Shown piece after piece: positions 7,760 through 16,382 of a stretch of DNA of 64,000 nucleotides (its first letter is position 1; each line of letters opens with the position of its first letter). The notes below the pieces were generated by a model. It ran no database searches and was not told the DNA's origin. It saw nothing but the letters and a program-made list of their open reading frames with translations. The translations under genes were made by a program, and so were the position numbers. The DNA is from Holophagaceae bacterium (GTDB taxonomy: Bacteria; Acidobacteriota; Holophagae; Holophagales; Holophagaceae): positions 496,001 to 560,000 of the forward strand of contig JADKKO010000004.1 of assembly GCA_016720465.1 (NCBI GenBank), given 5' to 3'.

Positions 7760-9421
7760 TCAATTCACCGACAGGGTGTACCCGAAGGTCCCAGTTGCAG
7801 TGGTGTTGCCCGCCCTGACCCGCACGGCATAGACTCCTGCGGGCAGGTTGCCGGAATTGAAGGACCTCGTGCCGCCGGAGCCACCGATGCTGTCGGCCCA
7901 CACGCCGCCGGGTCCGATGACTTCCACCCAGAAATCCTGCCCGCCTGTGGGCGTCATGGTGATGGTGCGCGAACCGGCGGAGGGCTGGGTGAACCGCCAG
8001 GCCTGGCTCTGATTCCGGTCATAGTAGATGCCCGAGCTGGGGGCGTAGGTTTGCAGGTTGCCCGTCACGGTGAAGGGAAAGGCGCGCGTCTGCCACAGGG
8101 CGTTGCCCGTGAAATAAGCTGGCGTGGGCTCGGGGATGTTCTCCAAGGCGAGTTGGGACACAGCCGAGGACCAGGCACCGCCGGAGACACGGCTTTTCAC
8201 GCCCAACAGATAGCTGGGGTAGCAGGCGAGGGTCGCATTGTTGAATTCGCCGGTGCCATCGGCCAGGGTGGTGTTGGACCGGACAGCCTGCCAGAGGGTG
8301 GTGAGCGCGGTGGTGTCGCCGGCCAGGGAATTCTTCCAGATACCCCAGAGGGTGGTGGCCACGGAGCCGCGCGTGAATTCCGAACGATGGGCGCTGGCCA
8401 CCTGGTCGTGGCGGGTGAGATCAAAGGCTTCCACCTGCTGGGAGCCGTTCCCGTCCAGGTAGCTGTCAAGCAGCATGGAATTGTTGCGCACCGCTCCCGC
8501 CAGGAAATCACAGAACCCGCCCACAAAACCGACCGTGCTCTCGCTCTGGAAGTAGCGGCTCACATAGGTATTGTCGTTGTCCCGGCGCAGCAAGGAGAAG
8601 CTGCTGGAGCCATCGGATTTTGAGCTGTAATCGGCAAATAGCATGTGGGCGCTGACTTCCTGGATCACGCCGTCATCCCACTCATCCGTTTCACTGAAGG
8701 CTGGCCCCCCCTGCAGGCCGTTCAGGCTTTGGGTGAAGACGGCGCGGCCCGAGCTGGTGACCACCTGGGAACCGTTCTTGAGCACGTAGGGGTAGCCGCG
8801 CTGCTGGTGGACGGGGTTGGAGTTGGTGGACCAGTAGGTGAAGAGGCTGGGCAGCCGGAGGCTCGGCTCCAGGCCCTTGAGCGCCAGGCCCTGGGCCAGC
8901 ATCTGGTCGTTGATGTTGAAGGCACCGGCGATGCGGCTGGAGGCGGTGGCGGTGAGCGTGAGGGTGCCGTCGGAATTGGCGGTGACATTGCTGCTGGCCA
9001 CGGACCATTCGTCATTCACGGTGAATCCGGCCGTGGTGTCGAAGGGCTGGTTGATGACGCCGCCGCGCATGAAGAAATCGTTGGTGCCCGAGCCGCCGGG
9101 GACTTCGTATTCCGCATAGACCGTGGCGTAAAGCTGGGTGCCGGGAGGGACATCCACATAGGCCGTGCCATCGGTTCCCAGGTAGCCCGAAGCGAGCAGG
9201 GTATCGCCGCTGACCTGCCTCACTTCCGCATAGGAGTGACGGATGGGCAGGGTGGTGGTGGAGCCGAATCCCGAGGAGGTCAAGGTCCGCTTCTCGAACT
9301 GGCCGAGGATGGTGACCCTGACGGTGCCGCCGGAGCCGCCATCGTCGGAAACGGTGGTGCAGCCTACCAAGAACACGAGGGGAATCGCAAAGAGCCAAGT
9401 GCGCCAATTCAACAGGCTCAT
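7760..9421 (-). CDS. Large secreted lipoprotein of unknown function
   Basis: 553 residues. The N-terminus MSLLNWRTWLFAIPLVFLVGC is a signal peptide with a lipobox (LVGC), so the mature protein is lipid-anchored. A Ser/Gly/Asp-rich linker follows, then beta-rich sequence. The last 90 residues resemble bacterial pre-peptidase C-terminal type beta-sandwiches (TMTPTGGQDFWVEVIGPGG, then AGNTTATGTFGYTLSV). No catalytic motif is recognised. It is convergent with the ThiS-like gene (16-base gap) and is preceded by an 87-base gap to ribD on the same strand. Confidence 0.75.
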   Translation of the reverse strand: MSLLNWRTWLFAIPLVFLVGCTTVSDDGGSGGTVRVTILGQFEKRTLTSSGFGSTTTLPIRHSYAEVRQVSGDTLLASGYLGTDGTAYVDVPPGTQLYATVYAEYEVPGGSGTNDFFMRGGVINQPFDTTAGFTVNDEWSVASSNVTANSDGTLTLTATASSRIAGAFNINDQMLAQGLALKGLEPSLRLPSLFTYWSTNSNPVHQQRGYPYVLKNGSQVVTSSGRAVFTQSLNGLQGGPAFSETDEWDDGVIQEVSAHMLFADYSSKSDGSSSFSLLRRDNDNTYVSRYFQSESTVGFVGGFCDFLAGAVRNNSMLLDSYLDGNGSQQVEAFDLTRHDQVASAHRSEFTRGSVATTLWGIWKNSLAGDTTALTTLWQAVRSNTTLADGTGEFNNATLACYPSYLLGVKSRVSGGAWSSAVSQLALENIPEPTPAYFTGNALWQTRAFPFTVTGNLQTYAPSSGIYYDRNQSQAWRFTQPSAGSRTITMTPTGGQDFWVEVIGPGGVWADSIGGSGGTRSFNSGNLPAGVYAVRVRAGNTTATGTFGYTLSVN

Positions 9422-9508
9422 GGGGACCTCCAGGTAGATTCAGAACGGGATGGGTAAGGATGGGTGCGTCGAGTTCGAGGATTAGTTCAATTGCCGTGCC
9501 AAAGCGAT

Positions 9509-10651
9509 TCAGGGGGTGAGGATGTCCCAGGTTCCCGCCTGTCCGTCCGCGGTCCACGGAATGCCTGCCAGAGGCTTCCAATCCGTGATTCCATCCAGGT
9601 TAATGGTGACACCGCCGATGGGTTTAGTCGAACGGAACAGGTGGATGTTGTCTACAAGCCCGGCCTCGAGAAAAGCCTGGGCGGTCCTGGCTCCACCCTC
9701 CACCAGCACCCGGCCGACCCCCCGGGAGGACAGCTCGTGCAACAGATGTCGCAAACTGCATCCAGACCCCGAAGGGGACGGGGGCACGTGCAGATCCTCC
9801 ACGCCGCGCAGGGGAGCAGCCTCCCCCACCAGGATCCGAAGCGCGGGCTGGCCGGGATAGGGCCGCCAGACCTTTTTTTCGGAGCCCAATCTGCCGCCGG
9901 GGTCCAGCACCACACGGTAGAACCGACGATGGGCGGCCAGGGGTTCGGGCCAGCGGTCCGTGAGCTGGGGATCATCCTGCTCGATGGTCCCCCGTCCCAC
10001 CAGGATCGCGTCCGAAGCGCGCCGGAGCGCGTGAGCCAGGGATTGGATCGCGGGGGGGGTCACGGAAGTCGTCACGCCCGCAGGACCCAGGCCGCCATCG
10101 GAGCCCAGGGCCAACTTGAGGGAGACCCAGGGAAGCCCGGTCTGGATGAACTTGAAAAAAGGCGCGTGGAAGCGGGAGCAGGCCTCCAGGAGCACCCCCT
10201 CCGTCACCTCGCGGCCCGCCGCCCGGAGGATGGCGATGCCGCCGCCATCCACGCGCGGATTCGGATCCCGGACGCCGACCACGATCCTGCTGACTCCCGC
10301 CTGGAGGAGCGCATCCGTGCAGGGTGGCGTGCGGCCGTGGTGGCAGCAGGGTTCGAGGGTGACAAAGGCGGTGGCGCCCGTCACGTCATTGCCCCTGGCC
10401 TCGGCATCCATCAGGGCGATGATCTCACCATGGGGATCCCCAGCCCGGGAATGGGCCCCCTGCCCGATGATGCGCCCCTCCTTCACGAGCAGACAGCCTA
10501 CGGGCGGATTGGGACTGGAAAGACCCACCCCCTTCTGGGCCTCCTTGAGGGCCAGCGCCATGAAGCGTTCATCGCCGCTCAGGAGGGCCGGGTCAGGAAA
10601 GGGACCGCCGCAGGCAAGGTCCCAAGCCAGGGCCGCATCCAGCTCAGGCAT
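9509..10651 (-). CDS. ribD: Bifunctional riboflavin deaminase/reductase RibD
   Basis: 380 residues. The N-terminal deaminase domain has the zinc motifs HGEII (about residue 74) and EPCCHHGRTPPC, with the SSPNPPVGCLLV block before them. The C-terminal reductase domain (from about 170) has FHAPFFKFIQTGLPWVSLKLA, DAILVGRGTIEQDDPQLT and RVLVEGGARTAQAF. It carries out the second and third steps of riboflavin synthesis from GTP. A 30-residue extension precedes the usual start region, but no better start is seen; the chosen ATG overlaps the ftsY stop by eight bases. The other rib genes are not here. Confidence 0.95.
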   Translation of the reverse strand: MPELDAALAWDLACGGPFPDPALLSGDERFMALALKEAQKGVGLSSPNPPVGCLLVKEGRIIGQGAHSRAGDPHGEIIALMDAEARGNDVTGATAFVTLEPCCHHGRTPPCTDALLQAGVSRIVVGVRDPNPRVDGGGIAILRAAGREVTEGVLLEACSRFHAPFFKFIQTGLPWVSLKLALGSDGGLGPAGVTTSVTPPAIQSLAHALRRASDAILVGRGTIEQDDPQLTDRWPEPLAAHRRFYRVVLDPGGRLGSEKKVWRPYPGQPALRILVGEAAPLRGVEDLHVPPSPSGSGCSLRHLLHELSSRGVGRVLVEGGARTAQAFLEAGLVDNIHLFRSTKPIGGVTINLDGITDWKPLAGIPWTADGQAGTWDILTP

Positions 10652-11555
10652 CTAACAGCCCGTCCACAAAAGCCTCGGCGTTGAAGGGAATCAGGTCGTC
10701 CACCCCCTCGCCCACGCCCACGAAGGCGATGGGGAGCTTCAGGCGCTCCAGGATGGGCACCACCACGCCGCCCTTGGCGCTGCCATCCAGTTTCGTGAGC
10801 ACCAGGTCCGTGACCCCCGCGGCCAGCTTGAAAGCCTCGGCCTGGTGGATGCCGTTCTGGCCGGTGGTGGCGTCCAGCACCAGCAGCACCCGGTGTGGCG
10901 CGTCGGGAATGACCTTCTGGAGGCTACGGCGGATCTTGTCGAGTTCCTTCATGAGATGGTCCTTGGTGTGCAAGCGTCCGGCGGTGTCGATGAGTACCCA
11001 ATGGGTGCCCTTGGCCTTGGCGCTGGTGGCTCCGTCGAAGGCGATGGCCGCGGGGTCGCCGCCCATCTGGTTGCGGATCACCGGCACGCCCGCCCGCTGC
11101 CCCCAGAGTTCCAACTGATCAATGGCGGCGGCGCGGAAGGTATCGCCGGCCACCACGAGGACCTCCTCGCCCCTGCCCTTCAGGTGGGCGGCGAGCTTGC
11201 CGAGCGTGGTGGTCTTGCCGACGCCATTGACGCCCACCAGGAGCACGACCTGGGTGCAGGGCGCCTCGAAGGGCCGGAGCGGCTGCTGGTGGATGATCTT
11301 GAGCAGCTCGTCCTTGAGCACAGCCTTGGGGTCGATTTCACCGCTTCGCTTCATTTCGAAACGCAGGCGGAGCATGAGCCGCTCCACCGCGTGCACACCC
11401 AGATCCGCCTGCAGCAGCAGGTCTTCCAGCTCCAGCAACTGGTCCTCGTCCAGCTTCCGGAGCCCGAGCAGGTGCCCCAGGGGCCGCAGCACCACTTCCT
11501 GGGTGCGCTTGAGCCCCTGCCGGAACTTATCGATCAGACCAGTGAAAAGAGCCAC
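10644..11555 (-). CDS. ftsY: Signal recognition particle receptor FtsY
   Basis: 303 residues, a short FtsY without the long acidic A domain. After an N-domain helix bundle come the SRP GTPase motifs: VGVNGVGKTTTLGKLA (G1), AGDTFRAAAIDQL, DTAGRL (G3), LVLTKLDGSAKGG (G4) and the closing GVGEGVDDLIPFN. It docks SRP-ribosome complexes at the membrane for co-translational targeting. The start MALFTGLIDKFRQGLKRT gives an amphipathic membrane-binding helix. It is co-directional and overlapping with ribD. Confidence 0.97.
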   Translation of the reverse strand: MALFTGLIDKFRQGLKRTQEVVLRPLGHLLGLRKLDEDQLLELEDLLLQADLGVHAVERLMLRLRFEMKRSGEIDPKAVLKDELLKIIHQQPLRPFEAPCTQVVLLVGVNGVGKTTTLGKLAAHLKGRGEEVLVVAGDTFRAAAIDQLELWGQRAGVPVIRNQMGGDPAAIAFDGATSAKAKGTHWVLIDTAGRLHTKDHLMKELDKIRRSLQKVIPDAPHRVLLVLDATTGQNGIHQAEAFKLAAGVTDLVLTKLDGSAKGGVVVPILERLKLPIAFVGVGEGVDDLIPFNAEAFVDGLLDA

Positions 11556-11610
11556 GAGAACCTCGGATCTGAAATTGTACCGAAGCCAAGATTAGACCGG
11601 GATCACCGCC

Positions 11611-12453
11611 CTATCTGGACTTGGCGCCGTGGCGCGCGGCTTTGAGATAACGCTCGGCTTGGCGCAGGTTCTCCAGTAGATCCGGATCTCCCGGACGGGA
11701 GGCCAGAGCGAACCGGAAATCCTCCACGCTTTCTTGGAATTGCTTCAGTTCGAAATTCGTCCGGCCACGGTTGTAGTGGGCCTCGGGGAGCGTTGGGTCC
11801 AGCGCGAGGGACTGGTTCAGCACCTCCAGGGCTTCGCGAAAGGCCGCCCGCTCGTTGAGACAGCGGCCCAGGTTAGACCAGGCGAAGGATTGCTTGGGGT
11901 CCGCTTTGAGCGCTTCCCGCAGGGTCGATTCCGCATCTTCGAATTTCTTTTGTTGGGCAAGCGCCTCACCCTTCCAGGCGAGGGCCTCCGCATCACCGGG
12001 TTTCAGGGCCAGCAGCGCATCCGCACAGGCCTGTTCGCTCAACCAGTCTGGGACAAGCCGGGCTTCGGAGCAGGCCGAGCGGTAACTGGCCATGGAGCCC
12101 AATTTCCCATTCTCCCGATGAGCGGCCAAGGCTTCCGGGTGGCGCTCCAGACGGCTGAGGGCATTGGCGCGGAGGAGCCTCTCCAGACCGGCCTTCGGAC
12201 CACTCTTGGCCTCGATCTGCGGTATGGCGGCCTCACAGACTTCCAGCATGCGTTCCCATCGCTGCGCTTTCTGCAAGGCCTTCAGCCAATAGGTCAGAAA
12301 GAATCCGCGATCCCTGGGAGCGAGGGATTCGAACAGATCGGCCAGTTCGTTCCATTTCTGTGCTTTTTCAAGAGCCTCCGCCTTGGCCTGGATGGCCTGG
12401 GGAGAAAGGGGCTGCTGCTGAGTTGGCGGGGTTTGAAGGGCGAAGGGGATCAT
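11611..12453 (-). CDS. Tetratricopeptide-repeat protein
   Basis: 280 residues starting MIPFALQTPPTQQQPLSPQA; no convincing signal peptide. At least three TPR units are visible between about residues 175 and 265 (for instance AWSNLGRCLNERAAFREALE and AHYNRGRTNFELKQFQESVE), with more degenerate helical repeats before them. TPR arrays are protein-interaction scaffolds; the partner is unknown. Longer upstream starts are possible but read through unlikely sequence. It is followed by ftsY on the same strand after about 55 bases. Confidence 0.8.
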   Translation of the reverse strand: MIPFALQTPPTQQQPLSPQAIQAKAEALEKAQKWNELADLFESLAPRDRGFFLTYWLKALQKAQRWERMLEVCEAAIPQIEAKSGPKAGLERLLRANALSRLERHPEALAAHRENGKLGSMASYRSACSEARLVPDWLSEQACADALLALKPGDAEALAWKGEALAQQKKFEDAESTLREALKADPKQSFAWSNLGRCLNERAAFREALEVLNQSLALDPTLPEAHYNRGRTNFELKQFQESVEDFRFALASRPGDPDLLENLRQAERYLKAARHGAKSR

Positions 12454-12557
12454 GCAGTTCCTATCAACTGGCTTGGTTGATGGCCCCGAACGATTCCAAC
12501 GCGCCAAGCCACGATGAAGTCGGCAAACAGGTGGAGGCATCAGGGGTTGCCGGTGGA

Positions 12558-12573
12558 TGTTCCACGTAGAACC
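12558..12573. promoter_or_regulatory. Second parS-like site upstream of the TPR gene
   Basis: TGTTCCACGTAGAACC matches 14 of 16 positions of the ParB-site consensus TGTTCCACGTGGAACA. It lies between the TPR gene and lon in an AT-rich gap, about 12.3 kb from dnaA. Together with the site in mnmE it suggests a cluster of centromere sites beside the origin. The rest of the gap (12454-12648) is AT-rich and holds no gene. Confidence 0.5.
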
Positions 12574-12648
12574 ACCAAGTTAATTAATCAAACAAATATA
12601 TATAATGCCTTTAAAATCAACCATTTGATAAACAACAAAATACGCGTC

Positions 12649-15075
12649 TTATTTTTTCCTATTGTTCTTTTTGATGCCGATCTTGGCTTTCTTCCGCTGT
12701 TCTGGCCGCACCCAGCCCACCAGGGCCTTTTCGAACACCTCTTCGACGTGGCTCACGGGATGGAAGCGCAGTTGCTTGCGGACTTCCGGCTCGATGTCCT
12801 CCAGATCCTTGAGATTGGGTTTGGGAATGATGATGTCCCGGAGCCCAAGGCGCAGGGCCGCGAGGCTTTTCTCCTTCAAGCCGCCGATGGCCAAGGCTTC
12901 GCCGCGCAGATCGATTTCGCCGGTCATGGCGAAGGTGTTGCGGATGGGAATGCCTTTGAGGGCGGACAGCAGCACCGTCGCCATGGCGAGGCCCGCGCTG
13001 GGGCCGTCTTTGGGGATGGCGCCTTCGGGGAAATGGATGTGCAGGTCCCGTTTCTGGAACAGCTCCGGATCGATCTCGAAGGCCTCGCTCCGGCTCCGGA
13101 TGTAGCTCAAAGCGGCCTGGGCGCTCTCTTTCATGACATCTCCGAGCTGGCCGGTGAGGATGAGACCGCCCTTTCCGGGCATGGAGAGGCCTTCCACGAA
13201 GAGGACTTCCCCGCCGGTGCTGGTCCAGGCGAGGCCGGTCACCACGCCGATGCGCGGCGCCTTGAGGCGCTCGTCCGGAAGGATCTTGATGGGCCCCAAC
13301 AGCTCCTGGATGTTTTTTTCGGTGAGGGTGATTTTTGATTTGAAGCTCTCATCCGCCACGCTGCGCGCGACCTTCCGGCACACGGCGCCGATCTCGCGCT
13401 CCAACTGGCGAAGGCCCGCCTCCCGGGTGTAGCCGGTCACCAGGGAGGTGAGTCCCGCCTTGGTGAAAACCAACTGCTTCACGGTGATCCCGTGCTTCTC
13501 CAACTGCTTGGGGATGAGGTGCCGCACGGCGATGCCGAGCTTTTCCTCCAGCGTGTAGCTCGACAGGTGGATGATTTCCATGCGGTCCCGGAAAGCCGGC
13601 TGGATGGGGTCCAGCTCATTGGCGTTGGCGAGGAAGAGCACCTGGGAAAGGTCCAGCGGCACGTTCAGGTAGTGGTCCCGGAAGGTATGGTTCTGCTCCG
13701 GATCCAGGACTTCCAGCAGGGCCGCGGAGGGGTCGCCGCGCATGTCGCGCCCGATCTTGTCCACCTCGTCCAGCATGATCACGGGGTTCATGGATTTCAC
13801 CTGGTGCAGGGCCTGGATGATCCGGCCCGGCATGGCGCCCACATAGGTCCGGCGGTGGCCGCGGATCTCGCTCTCGTCATGCACGCCGCCCAGGGAGATG
13901 CGCGCGTACTTCCTTCCGAGGGCCTTGGCGATGCTGCGTCCCAGCGAGGTCTTCCCGACGCCCGGCGGGCCCACCAGGCAGAGGATCGTCCCCTTCAGGT
14001 TGGGGTTCAATTTCCGCACCGCGAGGAATTCCAGCAGCCGCTCCTTGATTTTTTTCAGGCCGTAGTGGTCCTCGTCGAGAACCTCCGCGGCCTTGGCCAG
14101 GTCCAGGCTTTCCACATCCCGGAGGCCCCAGGGCAGCTCCGTCATCCACTCCAGGTAGGTGCGTGTGACCGCGGTTTCGCTGCTGTCGGGATGCATCCGT
14201 TCGAGCTTCTTCAACTGCCGCTCGATCTCCGTCATGACCTCCTCGGGGACCACGAGCTTGGCCAGCTTGTCCCGGAAGGCCTGGATCTCCTCGGCCAGCT
14301 CGGAGCCTTCGCCCAGCTCCTGCTGGATGGCCTTCAATTGCTGGCGGAGGTAATACTCGCGCTGGCCCTTATCGATCTCGCCCTTGGCTTCCAGGGTGAT
14401 CTTCTGCTGGACCTCCAGCAGCTCGATCTCGCGCATCAGCAGCTCGTTCACGCGCTTGAGGCGGGGCAGCGGGTCCGTGATCTCCAGGACCTCCTGCAAC
14501 TGCCGGGGCTTCATTTCCAGATTAGAGGCCACCAGATCCGAGAGGCGCCCAGGGTTCTCCAGGTTGGAAGCGATGATGAGGACTTCCTGGGGCATGGTCT
14601 TGCCCAGGGACACGGCCTTTTCGAGGGTCTGCTTGACCGAGCGCATGAGCGCGTCGGATTCCACCGTGGGCGCCACACCTTCGGGCTCCGTGACGGGCTC
14701 CACGCGCGCCTTCAGCAGCTCCTCGGTCTCCGTGAAGTATTCCACGCGCACGCGCTGGATGCCCTGCACCAGGGCCCGGATGCGGCCGTCGGGCAGCTTC
14801 AGCACGCGCATGATGAGCGCCGCGGTCCCGATGCGGTAGAGATCATCGGGCCCCGGATTGTCCATCTCCACCTGCTTCTGGGAGAGCAGCAGCACCATCC
14901 GGCTCTCGACCAGGGCGGTGTTGACGGCCCTCAGGGATTTCTCGCGGCTGACGCTCAGGGGCTGGATGACGAAGGGATAGACCACCACATCGCGCAGCGG
15001 TAGGACCGGCAGCACCTCCGGGATGCGCGGGGTCTCTTCGATCTGCAAGAGCTGGGAACCATTTTCCTCGGCCAT
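12649..15075 (-). CDS. lon: ATP-dependent protease Lon
   Basis: 808 residues, normal LonA length. N-terminal substrate-binding domain (VLPVLPLRDVVVYPFVIQPL), central AAA+ module (GPPGVGKTSLGRSIAKALGR; Walker B PVIMLDEVDKIG) and C-terminal serine-lysine protease domain (PKDGPSAGLAMAT with catalytic Ser near 693, and GGLKEK with Lys near 736). It degrades misfolded and regulatory proteins in the cytoplasm. The tail is very basic (KKAKIGIKKNNRKK). The intergenic gap to nrdR is about 50 bases, so the two may form one unit. Confidence 0.97.
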   Translation of the reverse strand: MAEENGSQLLQIEETPRIPEVLPVLPLRDVVVYPFVIQPLSVSREKSLRAVNTALVESRMVLLLSQKQVEMDNPGPDDLYRIGTAALIMRVLKLPDGRIRALVQGIQRVRVEYFTETEELLKARVEPVTEPEGVAPTVESDALMRSVKQTLEKAVSLGKTMPQEVLIIASNLENPGRLSDLVASNLEMKPRQLQEVLEITDPLPRLKRVNELLMREIELLEVQQKITLEAKGEIDKGQREYYLRQQLKAIQQELGEGSELAEEIQAFRDKLAKLVVPEEVMTEIERQLKKLERMHPDSSETAVTRTYLEWMTELPWGLRDVESLDLAKAAEVLDEDHYGLKKIKERLLEFLAVRKLNPNLKGTILCLVGPPGVGKTSLGRSIAKALGRKYARISLGGVHDESEIRGHRRTYVGAMPGRIIQALHQVKSMNPVIMLDEVDKIGRDMRGDPSAALLEVLDPEQNHTFRDHYLNVPLDLSQVLFLANANELDPIQPAFRDRMEIIHLSSYTLEEKLGIAVRHLIPKQLEKHGITVKQLVFTKAGLTSLVTGYTREAGLRQLEREIGAVCRKVARSVADESFKSKITLTEKNIQELLGPIKILPDERLKAPRIGVVTGLAWTSTGGEVLFVEGLSMPGKGGLILTGQLGDVMKESAQAALSYIRSRSEAFEIDPELFQKRDLHIHFPEGAIPKDGPSAGLAMATVLLSALKGIPIRNTFAMTGEIDLRGEALAIGGLKEKSLAALRLGLRDIIIPKPNLKDLEDIEPEVRKQLRFHPVSHVEEVFEKALVGWVRPEQRKKAKIGIKKNNRKK

Positions 15076-15123
15076 GACTACCTCTGCCTACAGGATAGCG
15101 GTCCCACGGCCGGGCCAGTCTCG

Positions 15124-15702
15124 TCACTTGGCCTTGGTCCTCCTGGGCGGCGGTTCATCGCTTGGAAACAGCGGCAGTTCCTGGCCCGAGGGCAGGGGCG
15201 CGGGACGCGGTTTCGGTGGGAGCTCCGGATAGGATCCGGGCTTGGCATCGCGGTGCATCAGGGCTTCTTCGAGGGCCCGCACAAAATCAGGCAGATCCTT
15301 GAAGTCCCGGTAGACGCTCGCGAAGCGGACGTAGGCGACGGAATCGAGATGCTTGAGGGCATCCATCACCAGCTCGCCCAGTTCCCGGCTGGGCAGCTCG
15401 CGGTCGGGTCTTTCCAGGAGCCGGGCCTGGATGTCGCTGGCCGCTTCCTCGAGCCTTTCGATGGAGACCGGCCTTTTCTGGCAGGCGATGCTCAGGCCCC
15501 GAAGCAGTTTGTTCCGGTCGAAGGCCTCCCGCCGCCCGTCCTTCTTCACCACCAGGAGCGGGAACTCCTCCACGCGCTCATAGCTGGTGAAACGGCGCCC
15601 GCAGGCCAGGCATTCCCGGCGGCGGCGGATGGCATCGCCCTCTCGCGATTCGCGGGAATCCACGACCTTGTCTTCGGAATGTGCGCAAAACGGGCAACGC
15701 AT
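15124..15702 (-). CDS. nrdR: Transcriptional repressor NrdR
   Basis: 192 residues from ATG 15702 (MRCPFCAHSEDKVVDSRESR). A zinc ribbon of paired Cys (CPFC, then CLACGRRF) is followed by an ATP-cone domain (LLVVKKDGRREAFDRNKLLRG). NrdR senses nucleotides and represses ribonucleotide reductase genes through NrdR boxes. The C-terminal 40 residues are a Pro-rich extension beyond the usual length of about 150. A 273-bp inverted-repeat element lies just upstream, in the promoter region. Confidence 0.95.
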   Translation of the reverse strand: MRCPFCAHSEDKVVDSRESREGDAIRRRRECLACGRRFTSYERVEEFPLLVVKKDGRREAFDRNKLLRGLSIACQKRPVSIERLEEAASDIQARLLERPDRELPSRELGELVMDALKHLDSVAYVRFASVYRDFKDLPDFVRALEEALMHRDAKPGSYPELPPKPRPAPLPSGQELPLFPSDEPPPRRTKAK

Positions 15703-15720
15703 CCACAAGGGTATCCGCTT

Positions 15721-15993
15721 AGAGCGTGTCTTAAAATTCCCCCGCGCCGCGCTGGGAGCGCCGGGCGAGCGGGGCAAGGCAGCCGACCACGGCGTATCGC
15801 CTATACGCCACGGGAGGGTAACGCAGTCCCGCGAAGCCCGCCGCCCCAGCCGCGAAGGAGGGCAGGGGCCAGCCGCGCGCATCGCGGCGTCACGGGCCTT
15901 GAGCGTATGATCTATACGCCGCTGCGGCCCCTTCCTTGCGCTGCATCGCGGCTGACCTCCGTCGCGGCACGGGGGAATTTTAAGACACGCTCT
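15721..15993. repeat. Non-coding element with terminal inverted repeats, copy 1 (273 bp)
   Basis: Starts AGAGCGTGTCTTAAAATT followed by CCCCCG, and ends with the reverse complement, giving terminal inverted repeats of about 24 bp that extend imperfectly further in. Internal sequence has short palindromes around GTATCGCCTATACG and CGTATGATCTATACG. No ORF of its own. A longer diverged copy lies at 18768-19137 in the opposite orientation. The right end overlaps the TAA stop of the response-regulator gene (minus strand). It looks like a MITE or a large REP-type element; no transposase is linked. Confidence 0.8.
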
Positions 15994-16373
15994 TAGCTGG
16001 CGTCCCAGATGCGCCGCAGGGAATCCGGCAGGGTCATGGGATCGAAGGGCTTAGCCAACACATCCATGGCCCCGCAAGCCCTCAGCTGGGCGATCTCATG
16101 GGGCTGCACCTTGGCCGTCAGGAAGACGGCGGGGATCCCGGCCAGGGAGGGGATCTCCCGGAGTTTGGCCAGGGTCGTGGGCCCGTCCATGCCTGGCATC
16201 ATCACGTCCAAGAGGAACAGATCCGGAAGGAATGCCGGGGCCTTCTCGATGGCTTCGGGGCCGGATCCGCACACTTCGACCGTGAAGCCGCCCACCGCGG
16301 TGAGGCTGAGCTGGGCCACGGTCCGGATGTCCAGGTCATCGTCCACCATGAGGATCCGCCGCAGGCCGCCCAT
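15993..16373 (-). CDS. Single-domain response regulator
   Basis: 126 residues, a lone receiver domain: acidic pocket VDDDLD near residue 11, phospho-acceptor Asp in FLLDVMMPGMDGP, Thr in PAVFLTAKV and Lys in VLAKPFDP. It lies nine bases downstream of the large hybrid kinase and is probably its partner or output relay. The stop codon is formed by the end of the adjacent repeat element, so the insertion either occurred precisely at the stop or rewrote the last codon. Confidence 0.92.
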   Translation of the reverse strand: MGGLRRILMVDDDLDIRTVAQLSLTAVGGFTVEVCGSGPEAIEKAPAFLPDLFLLDVMMPGMDGPTTLAKLREIPSLAGIPAVFLTAKVQPHEIAQLRACGAMDVLAKPFDPMTLPDSLRRIWDAS

Positions 16374-16382
16374 GGACTTCCC

